The notes: generated by a model not told the origin, from the letters alone. A stretch of 64,000 nucleotides of DNA from Treponema sp. UBA4377 (GCA_002391235.1 DGRX01000003.1:1-64000), one strand, 5' to 3'. Counted from the first letter of the stretch, positions 17,653 through 26,083 are shown. A program made the numbers and translations.

Positions 17653-17682
17653 TTCAACTTTTGCCGCCTTTTTGCCGATAAT
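17653..17682 (+). promoter_or_regulatory. candidate promoter of the LysM gene, near-leaderless layout
   Basis: A weak TTCAAC (17653-17658), 18 bases, GATAAT (17677-17682). Seven bases past the -10 box is 17689, two bases before the ATG at 17691. The box quality is moderate; TATAAG at 17682-17687 is an alternative but too close to the start codon. Confidence 0.45.
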
Positions 17683-17690
17683 ATAAGGGT

Positions 17691-18563
17691 ATGAAAGTCA
17701 GCAAAAGTTTTTTTAGGGTTTTTATTCGCGCTTTTTTGGTTATGACGGCTTCGGCTCTTTTTGCCGACACGACACATTTAGTTGAAAAAGGCGAAACCCT
17801 TTATTCAATAAGCCGAAAGTATCAAATAACTGTAAGCGAGCTTCGCGCGGCCAACGGCTTAAGCGAAAGCGACGTCCTTAAGTTTGGACAAAAGCTCAAC
17901 ATTCCCACGCCCGACATAGAAAACGCCGCGACGCTAAATTCAGCCTCGCTTTCTTCCGGATCTTCATACTCAAGCGAAAACCTTGAAACTTACGTCGCGC
18001 AAAAAGGCGACACTTATTACGGAATCGCGCGCGAGCGAGGCATTAAAGTCGCCGAGCTTTTTGCCCTTAACAATTTGGGAAGCGACGCTTCGCTTAAGGC
18101 CGGCCAAAAGCTTAAAGTTCCGGCCAAGGCTTCTTCCGCCGCTCAGACTGTGGCCCTTGACCTTAAGGACGCTGACCCAAGAAAGTATTCTTCGTCAAAG
18201 GCCTCTTCCGGACTTGTCTGGCCTGTAAAGAATCCCCGCATAACTTACGTTAACGGAAAGGTTTCGGGTGTCCAGCTTTCCGCAGCCAAAAAAGAAAAGA
18301 TTATGAACATCATGGCCGGAACGGTAATGTACTGCGGCTCCTACCGAGGTTTTGGCGAAGTTGTGTTCGTGCAGTCAAAGACCGGCTTGATTTACGCTTA
18401 TACTGGAATGTCAAGCGTCAGCGTGCAAAAGGGCGATTACGTCGTTTACGGCGACACAATCGGAACGGCTGGCGTTGACTCCATCAGCAAGGAAAGCCGG
18501 CTTACCCTTATGGTCTTTAGGAACGGAAGCCCGATTGATCCGGCTACCGCTCCGCGCGGGTAA
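17691..18563 (+). CDS. secreted LysM protein with degenerate M23/LytM domain
   Basis: A 290-residue envelope protein. A signal peptide (to about residue 26) is followed by two LysM peptidoglycan-binding repeats, about 30-74 (HLVEKGETLYSISRKYQITV) and 100-146 (YVAQKGDTYYGIARERGIKV). A C-terminal LytM/M23-fold domain follows from about residue 176 (LVWPVKNPRITYVNGKVSG). The zinc ligands of active M23 peptidases are missing: the first-motif His/Asp are replaced around GVQLS, the HxH site reads YAYTGM, and the last motif RLTLMVF has no His. It is therefore probably a non-enzymatic binder or activator, as EnvC/NlpD-type proteins are. Terminators lie before and after the gene. Confidence 0.85.
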   Translation: MKVSKSFFRVFIRAFLVMTASALFADTTHLVEKGETLYSISRKYQITVSELRAANGLSESDVLKFGQKLNIPTPDIENAATLNSASLSSGSSYSSENLETYVAQKGDTYYGIARERGIKVAELFALNNLGSDASLKAGQKLKVPAKASSAAQTVALDLKDADPRKYSSSKASSGLVWPVKNPRITYVNGKVSGVQLSAAKKEKIMNIMAGTVMYCGSYRGFGEVVFVQSKTGLIYAYTGMSSVSVQKGDYVVYGDTIGTAGVDSISKESRLTLMVFRNGSPIDPATAPRG

Positions 18564-18590
18564 CGCTCGGGCAAGTCTAGGCCCTATAAT

Positions 18591-18618
18591 TCCTCCGCTT
18601 GCCGGAGGATTTTTTTTT
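18591..18618 (+). terminator. terminator of the LysM gene
   Basis: CCTCCG (18592-18597) pairs with CGGAGG (18603-18608), flanked by a T/A pair and followed by nine T. Confidence 0.88.
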
Positions 18619-18650
18619 GCAAAAATATAATAAAAAGTTATAAAAAACTA

Positions 18651-18679
18651 TTGACAGTAAGCATAGACTAATATATATT
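18651..18679 (+). promoter_or_regulatory. feo operon promoter
   Basis: TTGACA (18651-18656), 17-base spacer, TATATT (18674-18679). Transcription should begin near 18686, leaving a leader of about 22 bases with TAGGAGA before the GTG start of the first feoA. Confidence 0.75.
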
Positions 18680-18680
18680 A
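18669..18680. promoter_or_regulatory. 12-bp palindrome over the feo -10 box, candidate metal-regulator operator
   Basis: TAATATATATTA is a perfect palindrome covering the feo -10 box. A site here would block RNA polymerase. Binding by a Fur- or DtxR/TroR-type repressor is a guess from the iron function; AT-rich palindromes also arise by chance around -10 boxes. Confidence 0.35.
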
Positions 18681-18707
18681 TTTGTCAGTTACAATTAGGA
18701 GACAAAA

Positions 18708-18920
18708 GTGATTCCTTTAGTCTATGCGACAGCTGGAGTTGAGCAAGTCATAAAAAAAATAGGCGGAAATGACGAGGCAAAGCGTCATTTGGAAAACTTG
18801 GGCTTTACGGTTGGCGGAACCGTAACGATAGTCAATTCTCTTGCCGGAAACGTAATCGTAAAAGTAAAAGAGTCTCGCATCGCCATCAACGAAGAGATGG
18901 CTCGCCGCGTTATGGTTTAG
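18708..18920 (+). CDS. feoA: ferrous iron transport protein A, first copy
   Basis: A 70-residue SH3-fold protein that assists FeoB in ferrous iron uptake. Family marks are LGFTVGGTVTIVNSLAGNVIVKVKESRIAINEEMARRVMV, which runs over the whole second half. The start is GTG, fixed by TAGGAGA seven bases upstream. The N-terminal half (YATAGVEQVIKKIGGNDEAKRHL) differs clearly from the second FeoA, so the two copies are not a recent duplication. First gene of the feo operon. Confidence 0.9.
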   Translation: MIPLVYATAGVEQVIKKIGGNDEAKRHLENLGFTVGGTVTIVNSLAGNVIVKVKESRIAINEEMARRVMV

Positions 18921-18956
18921 CGGCAATTCTTTTTAGTTTATAAATATGGAGGAAAT

Positions 18957-19178
18957 ATGAAAACATTAAAGGACGTTAAGGTGGGCGACACCGTAAAAGT
19001 TGTCCGCTTGCATGGCGAAGGCGCGGTCAAGCGCCGCATTATGGACATGGGCGTTACAAAGGGCGTTGAAATTTTTGTTAGAAAAGTCGCTCCCTTGGGA
19101 GATCCTGTCGAAGTGACTGTTCGCAACTACGAACTTTCGCTGCGCAAAGAAGACGCTCAGATGGTGGAGGTGGAATAA
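18957..19178 (+). CDS. feoA: ferrous iron transport protein A, second copy
   Basis: A 73-residue FeoA-domain protein with the usual motif order: LKDVKVGDTVKVVRLHGEGAVKRRIMDMGVTKGVEIFVRKVAPLGDP, then EVTVRNYELSLRKEDAQMVEV. GGAGG lies just before the ATG. One base separates its stop from the feoB start, so translation is coupled to feoB. Two FeoA proteins beside one FeoB may form different complexes with the transporter. Confidence 0.93.
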   Translation: MKTLKDVKVGDTVKVVRLHGEGAVKRRIMDMGVTKGVEIFVRKVAPLGDPVEVTVRNYELSLRKEDAQMVEVE

Positions 19179-19179
19179 A

Positions 19180-21555
19180 ATGGAAATTAAAATCGCTCTA
19201 GCCGGAAACCCAAACTCTGGAAAAACGACGCTTTTTAACGCGCTTACCGGCTCAAACCAGTTTGTAGGAAACTGGCCTGGAGTCACTGTAGAAAAAAAAG
19301 AAGGAAAGCTAAAAAAGCATGACGACGTCATCGTGACCGACCTTCCCGGCATTTATTCGCTTTCGCCGTATACGCTGGAAGAAGTCGTCGCGCGAAACTA
19401 TTTGGTCGGCGAGCGGCCTGACGCGATTTTGAACATTGTCGACGCGACAAACCTTGAGCGCAACTTGTATCTTACGACTCAATTGGTCGAGCTTGGAATC
19501 CCGGTTGTCGTCGCGCTCAACATGATGGACTTGGTAAAAAAAGCCGGCGACAAAATCGACGTTTCCGAATTGTCGCGCCAGCTTGGCTGCAAAATTGTCG
19601 AAATATCCGCGCTCAAGGGCGACGGCGTGATGGAAGCCGCGGAGGAGGCGATTGCGGCCGCGCAAGCCACAAAGACTATTCCCCAGCATTCGTTCTCTGG
19701 CCCTGTCGAGCATGCCTTGGCGCACATCGAGGAAGCGATCGTTCACGATTTGCCCGAAGAGCGCCAGCGCTGGTACGCGATAAAACTTTTTGAGCGCGAC
19801 GAAAAAGTCATGGAGTCGCTAAAAATCGGCGCGGACAAATTGGCCCACGTTGAGGATGACATTAAGGCCGCCGAAAAGGAATTGGACGACGACGCCGAAA
19901 GCATAATCACAAACGAGCGCTACATTTACATCGCTCAAATACTAAAGTCAAGCTACAAAAAAGCAAACGCAGGAAAACTTACGCATTCAGACAAAATCGA
20001 CCGCATCGTCACAAACCGCTGGCTTGGACTTCCGATTTTTGCCTGCATTATGTTCTTTGTTTACTGGATCGCCATGGTTGGAATCGGAGCGTCGGCGACA
20101 GACTGGGCCAACGACGGCCTTTTTGGAGACGGCTGGCACTTGTTCGGAATCGGAAGCAAAGCCTACGAAGCGGCGGCCGAAGAGTACGGCGACACCTCTG
20201 CCATTTTGGAAGCCTTGGACAACGGAGAGACGACATACGTAATCGAGGACGAAGAGACGCTTGAGCTTTCGGACCCGATTGAGATTACCGAGGAGGCCGC
20301 CGCCGAAGCGCGCGAGATGGCCGAAAAATACGGAGTGGAAGGCCCTGATCCCGCCGACTACGGCGTATGGGTTCCAGGCGTTCCTGTTCTTGTTGAATCC
20401 CTTCTTGACGCGGTTGGCTGCGCCGATTGGCTCAAGGGCTTGATTCTTGACGGAATTGTGGGCGGCGTGGGCGCTGTTCTTGGCTTTGTTCCCCAAATGC
20501 TGGTGCTTTTCTTGATGCTCGCTTTCTTGGAAGCGTGCGGCTACATGGCCAGAATCGCCTTTGTCCTTGACCGCATTTTCAGAAAGTTCGGCCTTTCAGG
20601 AAAGTCCTTCATCCCCATGCTTGTGGGAACTGGATGCGGCATTCCTGGAGTCATGGCAAGCAGAACGATTGAGAACGAGCGCGACCGCCGCATGACAATC
20701 ATGACCACGACGTTCATTCCTTGCGGCGCGAAAGTTCCGTTCATCGCCATGGTGGCAGGAGCGATTTTTGGCGGCGCGGCATGGGTTGCCACAAGCGCCT
20801 ACTTTGTTGGAATGGCCGCCATCATCATTTCGGGAATTATGCTCAAAAAGACAAAGATGTTCGCAGGAAACCCGGCCCCATTTGTCATGGAGCTTCCCGC
20901 CTACCATATGCCCACTATTGGAAACGTTCTCCGCTCTATGTGGGAGCGCGGCTGGTCCTTCATCAAAAAGGCCGGAACAATCATCTTGCTTTCCACAATC
21001 GTAATTTGGTTCTTGTCATTCTTTGGCTGGGCGGAAGACGGATTCCGCATGCTTGAGGAAGACGAGCTTGACATTTCAATTCTAGCAAAGGTCGGAAACT
21101 GCATCGCTTGGATTTTCACTCCGCTTGGATGGGGCAACTGGCAAGCGGCCGTGGCCTCAATCACCGGCTTGGTGGCCAAGGAAAATATCGTAGGCACCAT
21201 GGGAATCCTTTACGGAAGCGGCGACCTTACCGCGTGGCAAGCTCTTGGGCAGACCTTCAACTCAATCACTGGATACTCATTCCTTGTATTCAACCTTTTG
21301 TGCGCGCCTTGTTTTGCCGCCATCGGAGCCATCCGCCGCGAAATGAACAGCGCCAAGTGGACCTGGTTCGCCATAGGATACCAGTGCGGCTTTGCTTATG
21401 TGATAGCCTTCTTGATCAACCAAATCGGAGCCTTGTTCGCAGGAAACGCCAATGTGGCGGGCTTGATTTTCGCTGTGGCCGCTTTGGCTGCAATTGTATA
21501 CATGCTCTTCTTTAAGAAGTACAGCGAAGCCAAGACTCTTTCCGTAAAGGTGTGA
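19180..21555 (+). CDS. feoB: ferrous iron transport protein B
   Basis: Inner-membrane ferrous-iron transporter of 791 residues. The N-terminal G domain shows G1 GNPNSGKTT (9-17), G3 DLPG (54-57) and G4 NMMD (114-117), followed by the helical GDI-like domain. The membrane part has two Gate repeats (IPMLVGTGCGIPGVMASRT and KENIVGTMGILYGSG) and the Cys in IPCGAKVPF. An acidic insertion of about 70 residues sits in the first periplasmic loop (about 325-395, rich in Glu, Asp, Ala). The ribosome site GGAGG lies in the end of feoA2. From memory, the membrane part looks more like clostridial than proteobacterial FeoB, which could mean transfer; no tree was made. Confidence 0.96.
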   Translation: MEIKIALAGNPNSGKTTLFNALTGSNQFVGNWPGVTVEKKEGKLKKHDDVIVTDLPGIYSLSPYTLEEVVARNYLVGERPDAILNIVDATNLERNLYLTTQLVELGIPVVVALNMMDLVKKAGDKIDVSELSRQLGCKIVEISALKGDGVMEAAEEAIAAAQATKTIPQHSFSGPVEHALAHIEEAIVHDLPEERQRWYAIKLFERDEKVMESLKIGADKLAHVEDDIKAAEKELDDDAESIITNERYIYIAQILKSSYKKANAGKLTHSDKIDRIVTNRWLGLPIFACIMFFVYWIAMVGIGASATDWANDGLFGDGWHLFGIGSKAYEAAAEEYGDTSAILEALDNGETTYVIEDEETLELSDPIEITEEAAAEAREMAEKYGVEGPDPADYGVWVPGVPVLVESLLDAVGCADWLKGLILDGIVGGVGAVLGFVPQMLVLFLMLAFLEACGYMARIAFVLDRIFRKFGLSGKSFIPMLVGTGCGIPGVMASRTIENERDRRMTIMTTTFIPCGAKVPFIAMVAGAIFGGAAWVATSAYFVGMAAIIISGIMLKKTKMFAGNPAPFVMELPAYHMPTIGNVLRSMWERGWSFIKKAGTIILLSTIVIWFLSFFGWAEDGFRMLEEDELDISILAKVGNCIAWIFTPLGWGNWQAAVASITGLVAKENIVGTMGILYGSGDLTAWQALGQTFNSITGYSFLVFNLLCAPCFAAIGAIRREMNSAKWTWFAIGYQCGFAYVIAFLINQIGALFAGNANVAGLIFAVAALAAIVYMLFFKKYSEAKTLSVKV

Positions 21556-21562
21556 GCCTGCT

Positions 21563-21730
21563 TTGGGAACGATTGTCGTAGGATTCATTTTGATTGCGCT
21601 TGTTTGCGCGATCATCTTGAATCTTGTAAAAAACAAAAAGCGCGGAAAACATTCTTGCGGTTCGGGCTGCGCCCACTGCGCAATGGCGGGCGCTTGCCAC
21701 AATCGCAAGAACAAAAAGGCTTCCGATTAG
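21563..21730 (+). CDS. FeoB-associated Cys-rich membrane protein
   Basis: A 55-residue product starting at TTG 21563, eight bases after feoB. One N-terminal membrane helix (GTIVVGFILIALVCAIIL) is followed by a basic linker and a cluster of five cysteines and two histidines: HSCGSGCAHCAMAGACHN. This is the pattern of the FeoB-associated Cys-rich family (often called FeoB_associated), small proteins encoded directly after feoB in many anaerobes. Role unknown; iron handing-on or redox sensing have been suggested. The ribosome site is weak (AAGGTG), so expression may depend on coupling with feoB. Confidence 0.8.
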   Translation: MGTIVVGFILIALVCAIILNLVKNKKRGKHSCGSGCAHCAMAGACHNRKNKKASD

Positions 21731-21740
21731 ACGGCCTTTT
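21714..21740. terminator. possible bidirectional terminator between the feo operon and the exonuclease gene
   Basis: AAAAGGC (21714-21720) pairs with GCCTTTT (21734-21740) around a 13-base loop. The A-run and T-run on either side allow function on both strands. It overlaps the last codons of the Cys-rich gene and the last codon of the convergent exonuclease gene. Confidence 0.45.
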
Positions 21741-22341
21741 ACTTTTGGATTGAATCCGTGTCGCGGACGGCGCGCAAAAAGACTTCCATGCAAACGCGCG
21801 CGTCGTCGTAGGCGCGGTGCGCGGCTTGAACGTCGATTTTCATTCCTGCCGCCAAATACTGCAGGCTGTATTTTTTGTTCACAGGATAGGCCCATCGCGC
21901 CAAGTCCAAGGTGTCGATGGCCTTGTTCTTTAGTTCCTTCATTCCAAGCGCCGTCCGCTCGGCGTTGACAAAGTTCCAGTCAAACTGCGCGTTGTGCGCG
22001 ACAAGCACGCATCCTTTGGAAAATTCCTCAAAGTCGGCCATAACCTTTTGAATTATGGGCGCGTCCAAAAGCATTTGGTCAGTTATATGCGTGATTTGCG
22101 TTATGATTTGCGGAAGCGGAAAATCAACGTGAACAAAGGAATTGTAGGTGGCCAGGACGCCGCTTTTGTCAAAGCGAACCGCGCCTAGCTCAATTATCTT
22201 GTCTTTTTTGTAGCTTAGCCCCGTCGTCTCTGTGTCAAAGGCGCAAAAAACCGCGCCGTTTTCGTTGATCAAACGGCGAAGCCTTTTGTAGTCCTTTAGC
22301 AATTTGACGGGGCTAAAGGCCGCGTTATTTTGCGGCGGCAT
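21739..22341 (-). CDS. DnaQ-type 3'-5' exonuclease (DEDDh family)
   Basis: A 200-residue exonuclease of the DNA polymerase III epsilon superfamily. All motifs are in place: ExoI FDTETTG, ExoII HNAQFDWNFV, and ExoIII HRAYDDARV with its catalytic His and Asp. ITHITDQML matches the common spacer. It could be a stand-alone proofreading subunit or a repair or RNA exonuclease; no polymerase domain is attached. The ATG at 22341 lies 17 bases inside the end of the upstream phosphohexomutase gene, so the two are translationally coupled despite unrelated roles. It is the last gene of the operon that starts at 28037. Confidence 0.88.
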   Translation of the reverse strand: MPPQNNAAFSPVKLLKDYKRLRRLINENGAVFCAFDTETTGLSYKKDKIIELGAVRFDKSGVLATYNSFVHVDFPLPQIITQITHITDQMLLDAPIIQKVMADFEEFSKGCVLVAHNAQFDWNFVNAERTALGMKELKNKAIDTLDLARWAYPVNKKYSLQYLAAGMKIDVQAAHRAYDDARVCMEVFLRAVRDTDSIQK

Positions 22342-24103
22342 CGAGAATCGCTTTGATGTCGGCGCTTATCGCGTCGCAAAGAGACGCGGCGTCCTTTTTG
22401 CTTTGCGCCAAACCGGCGGCGCCGGCAGGCGGAAGAGCGCTGTTGATGTAGAACTTGATTTTTGGCTCGGTTCCGCTGGGGCGCGCGCTGACAATCGTTC
22501 CGCCTTCAAGAACAAACTGCAATACGTTGCTCTTGGGAAGATTGATTGTAGTCTTTGCGCTGGGATTGGCTGGGTCAAAGCTGACGCCCTGCTGGATGTC
22601 CTTGATTTGGAGAACTTTCTTTCCGCCCAAAGACTTAAGGCCTTCGGCGCGGAGCTTTGTCATGATTCCGCCCATGATAGAAGGACCTTGCGGGCCTTCA
22701 AAGTACTGGCTTATCGCGCGGTCCTCAAAGTAGCCGTATTCAGCCCACATGTCGTCCAAGTGATCCAAGACGCTCTTTCCTTTGCTGGCCCAGTACAAGG
22801 TCATTTCGGCGCACATGGCGGCGGCGCTTACTCCGTCCTTGTCCATGACTTCTTTTTCAACCTTGTAGCCGTAGCTTTCTTCCAAGCCAAAGACGTATTC
22901 GTTGGAGCCGTCCTTTTCCATTTGGGCTTGCGCCGCCGCGATCCATTTAAAGCCGGTCAAGCATTCAACCATCTTTACGCCGAACTTTTTGCAAATCGCG
23001 TCGCCAAAGGGGGACGTTACGATCGATCGCACGACGGCCGCGTTGGCGGGAAGCTTTCCCAATTCCTTTCTGCTAAGCAAAACGTATTCCATCAAAAGCG
23101 CGCCCATTTGGTTTCCGCTCACCAAAACAAACTTTCCGTCCTTTCCGGGGAAGGCGGTGCCAAAGCGGTCAGCGTCGGGGTCTGTGGCCATGACGCAGTC
23201 GGCCTTTTCCTTTTCGCCAAGAGCGACGGCCATTTTAAGCGCGGGCGCCTCTTCCGGGTTGGGCTTTTCGACTGTCGGGAATTTTCCGTCGGGCTTTTGC
23301 TGCTCGGGAACTGTGATCACCTTAAGTCCAAGGTCGCCCAAGACTTTTTCAACGTGCATGGCTCCTGTTCCGTGGAGAGGAGTGTAGACGATTTTTACGC
23401 TTGAAGCCTTTTCCTTGATAAGGTCGGGGCGGAAAAGCTGCGCCTTGCACATGGCCCAAAACTTTTCGTCGATTTCTTTGTCGATGATTACGAGCGAGCC
23501 GTTTTTAAGCGCCTCGTCCTTTGAGATTGTCTTCACTTCCTTTACGGCGTTGACTTCCACGATGATTCCCTTGTCGTGCGGCTCGATTACCTGCGCGCCG
23601 TCGTTCCAATAGGCCTTGTAGCCGTTGTACATTCTTGGGTTGTGGCTGGCCGTGACGACAACGCCTGTGTCGGCCTTAAGCTCGCGGATCGCGTATGACA
23701 ATTCGGGAGTGGGGCGCACTCCGCTAAAGAGGTAGGCCTTGATTCCGTTGGCGGCAAAGATAAGCGCGGTGGCCTCGGCGAATACGTCCGAGTTTAGGCG
23801 GCTGTCGTAGGCTACGACCGCGCTCAATGTTCCGGCCTTTGCCTTTTCGGGGAAGGCCTTTATAACGTAGTTGGCCAAGCCCTGCGTGGCCATGTTGATT
23901 TCAAGAGTGTTCATGCGGTTTGTTCCGCCGCCCATGATTCCGCGAAGGCCGCCGGTTCCGAACTCAAGCGTCTGGTAAAAACGGTCTTCCAATTCCTTGT
24001 AGTCTTCTTTTGCGACAAGGTCTTCGACTTCTTTTCTAAAGCGCTCGTCTTGTTCCTTTGCGATGTAGTCTTTTGCTCTCTGCAATATTTCCTGCTTTTC
24101 CAT
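22325..24103 (-). CDS. phosphoglucomutase/phosphomannomutase
   Basis: Alpha-D-phosphohexomutase of 592 residues, interconverting hexose 1- and 6-phosphates. The phosphoserine loop TASHNP, metal loop DPDADR, sugar-specificity loop GLEESYG and phosphate-binding loop RPSGTEP are all intact, in the normal order of four domains. GLEESYG suggests glucose preference, as in PgcA-type enzymes. The start is taken at 24103 (MEKQEILQRAK) because GGAGG lies 6-10 bases upstream; an in-frame codon further out would add 33 residues without family similarity. It supplies glucose-1-phosphate for envelope sugars or feeds storage sugar into glycolysis. Confidence 0.93.
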   Translation of the reverse strand: MEKQEILQRAKDYIAKEQDERFRKEVEDLVAKEDYKELEDRFYQTLEFGTGGLRGIMGGGTNRMNTLEINMATQGLANYVIKAFPEKAKAGTLSAVVAYDSRLNSDVFAEATALIFAANGIKAYLFSGVRPTPELSYAIRELKADTGVVVTASHNPRMYNGYKAYWNDGAQVIEPHDKGIIVEVNAVKEVKTISKDEALKNGSLVIIDKEIDEKFWAMCKAQLFRPDLIKEKASSVKIVYTPLHGTGAMHVEKVLGDLGLKVITVPEQQKPDGKFPTVEKPNPEEAPALKMAVALGEKEKADCVMATDPDADRFGTAFPGKDGKFVLVSGNQMGALLMEYVLLSRKELGKLPANAAVVRSIVTSPFGDAICKKFGVKMVECLTGFKWIAAAQAQMEKDGSNEYVFGLEESYGYKVEKEVMDKDGVSAAAMCAEMTLYWASKGKSVLDHLDDMWAEYGYFEDRAISQYFEGPQGPSIMGGIMTKLRAEGLKSLGGKKVLQIKDIQQGVSFDPANPSAKTTINLPKSNVLQFVLEGGTIVSARPSGTEPKIKFYINSALPPAGAAGLAQSKKDAASLCDAISADIKAILDAAAK

Positions 24104-24176
24104 AATAACCTCCACGTATTTTATGCCATTGTCGGGCTTGGCCCTGCTTTTCCTTGGAGCAATGACAAATTCTAGT

Positions 24177-26081
24177 TTATCGAATTTTGTCGGCTTGGGC
24201 AAGCATTTTTGTTTCCCAGGCGAGCAAGTCTTTTTCTTTTTTTGTGTCGTTTCCTTTAACGTCGCACATTATTCTAAAGACTGGCTCCGTTCCGCTTCCG
24301 CGCATCCAAATGAAGGAGCTTGGCTTTTTGGAATTTTTTTCGTAGAACAAAATTTTTAGGCCGCCTTTTTCGCTTTTTGAAAAGTCTTTCGCGCCCAATT
24401 TTTCTTTTGTTCCGTTTGTGAGCGAGGCCTTCCAAGAGACGATGCCGTATTTTTTTAAAAGGCCTTCGGAATCTTTTTTAAAGGAGTCTTCAAAGACCTT
24501 TTGGAAATTCTTTTTTAGGACGGCGTGGTCGCTTGTCTTTATCTTAAGAATCGCCCGCTTTTCGCTAACGCCTGTGGTCGTATACTTTGGAAGCGAGTCC
24601 AAGATGTCGTCCAGCGTGTAGCCGCTCTTGAACGGAATGCCCCGCGCGCTTGTCCAAAGCTTGTAAGCGTCCTTTAGCGCCAAAAGCTTTATCAGTGCCA
24701 TGACCGTGTTCAATGGGTCGCGGACGCTTGCCGGGTAGGTGATTGTTCCGCCGTTTGAGCCCTCGCCCAAAATCGGAACTTCAAAGCCCGCGTCCCGCTT
24801 TTCGCGCGCGAGGTTAACGACATTCGCTTCGCCGACTTCCGCCCTAAAAACTTTTGCTCCAAAGGCGGCCGCGATTTCTTCTATCCGCATGGAGGTAGGG
24901 CAGTTTACCGCGACGGCGAGGCGCGCTTTTTTGCCGGCGGTGCTCGGTTTGTTTAAAGCCTTTTGCCGCAAGGCGGCGAAAGAAAGCTCTGACAAAACGC
25001 TAAGGGCGAATACTTCCTGCGCCTTAAGGATTTTGGCCTTGCCTTCCTTGTGGCTGTAATAGACGATGTTTCCCCGGTCGCCGTCGCAGTCGGGCATGTA
25101 GCCGATGATTGTCGGCGTTTTGAAAGCCTTGGAAGCGGCCGCCGCGCTTTTGGCCTTGCGACAGTTCTCGCTTTCCGCGATTTGGGCCGCCGTTTCTTCT
25201 ACAAAGCGCGCGGCGTGGACAAGGTTTTCAGGCTCGGGAATTATTTCGTGGACGATTTTTCCGGCCTTGTCGTTTATGGCTTTAAAGGACGCGCCGATTG
25301 AAGAAAAGAATTTTTTGTCTATGCAAAGGCAGCGCGCGCTTCCGTTAAAGTCAGCGCAAACGATTGTCTTGCTTTTCATTAGAGCGGCCTTTAGGCTGTC
25401 AAAGAATTTTTTCTGCGCCGCGGCTTTTTCGCTTCCGCTTGAAACAAGGCGGGAAAATTTTTCGTAGGCGGCGAGGGCGGCTTTTTTGTTGGCTGCGACT
25501 TTTTCCTTTGAAACGGCTTTTAAAAACGCCGCGCTTTTTGCCTTGCCGGCTTTTACAGCAGAATCCGCCGCGTTCGCGCGCTTAATGACTTCTTCCGCGC
25601 CGCCGGCTTCTTTTAGCTTTCGCTCAAAAATCGCGCGGACTTCAAGATTTTGCGCCGCGTTCAAGACGCCGCCGTCGTCAAGGCCGAATTTTATTCCGTT
25701 GTGGCCGATCGGATTGTGGCTTGCCGAAATGTAAATGAAAGCGTCGTAGCCGCGGGCAAAGGCCATGATCTCTGGCGCGGCGGCAACTCCAAGGTAAACG
25801 GCTTTTGCCTTTCCTAAGGCAAGCGCCTTTAAGACATATTCGGCGACTTCTTTGCCGGTGGGGCGGGTGTCGGTCGCGACGACGATTTTTTTTGCGGCGG
25901 AAGCCTTTGGCTTTCGTCCAGTTTCATTTCGCGCTTCCAGCCATTCCAAAAAAGCTTGGGCGGCCAAAAAGGAAAGCGCCTTGTTTTCGCTTCCGATTTT
26001 TGCGGTCGCGTCCGATTCGATTCCGCTCTCAGCGAAAACTTTTCGCCAGCCTGAGGCCGACAAAATCATATTGTGTTCCAT
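24177..26081 (-). CDS. second, divergent phosphohexomutase
   Basis: A 634-residue member of the same superfamily, very different from the gene downstream. Conserved loops are the serine loop SASHNP, metal loop DCDGDR, specificity loop GEGSNGG and phosphate loop RGSGTEP, so it should be active. Long Ala/Lys-rich helical insertions lie between the first and second domains (around AADSAVKAGKAKSAAFLKAV). GEGSNGG differs from both the usual GEXS(G/N)G(H/Y) and GLEESYG forms, so the sugar substrate may differ. Two bases separate it from the upstream LytM-like gene. Treponemes appear to keep this long form next to the PgcA-type enzyme; I infer that from memory. Confidence 0.85.
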   Translation of the reverse strand: MEHNMILSASGWRKVFAESGIESDATAKIGSENKALSFLAAQAFLEWLEARNETGRKPKASAAKKIVVATDTRPTGKEVAEYVLKALALGKAKAVYLGVAAAPEIMAFARGYDAFIYISASHNPIGHNGIKFGLDDGGVLNAAQNLEVRAIFERKLKEAGGAEEVIKRANAADSAVKAGKAKSAAFLKAVSKEKVAANKKAALAAYEKFSRLVSSGSEKAAAQKKFFDSLKAALMKSKTIVCADFNGSARCLCIDKKFFSSIGASFKAINDKAGKIVHEIIPEPENLVHAARFVEETAAQIAESENCRKAKSAAAASKAFKTPTIIGYMPDCDGDRGNIVYYSHKEGKAKILKAQEVFALSVLSELSFAALRQKALNKPSTAGKKARLAVAVNCPTSMRIEEIAAAFGAKVFRAEVGEANVVNLAREKRDAGFEVPILGEGSNGGTITYPASVRDPLNTVMALIKLLALKDAYKLWTSARGIPFKSGYTLDDILDSLPKYTTTGVSEKRAILKIKTSDHAVLKKNFQKVFEDSFKKDSEGLLKKYGIVSWKASLTNGTKEKLGAKDFSKSEKGGLKILFYEKNSKKPSSFIWMRGSGTEPVFRIMCDVKGNDTKKEKDLLAWETKMLAQADKIR

Positions 26082-26083
26082 TT

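Noticed and set aside
22304..23404. Long plus-strand open frame of 366 codons opposite the phosphoglucomutase gene
   Set aside because: It is antisense to a gene with every phosphohexomutase motif, has no ribosome site, and its composition is the mirror of the coding strand.
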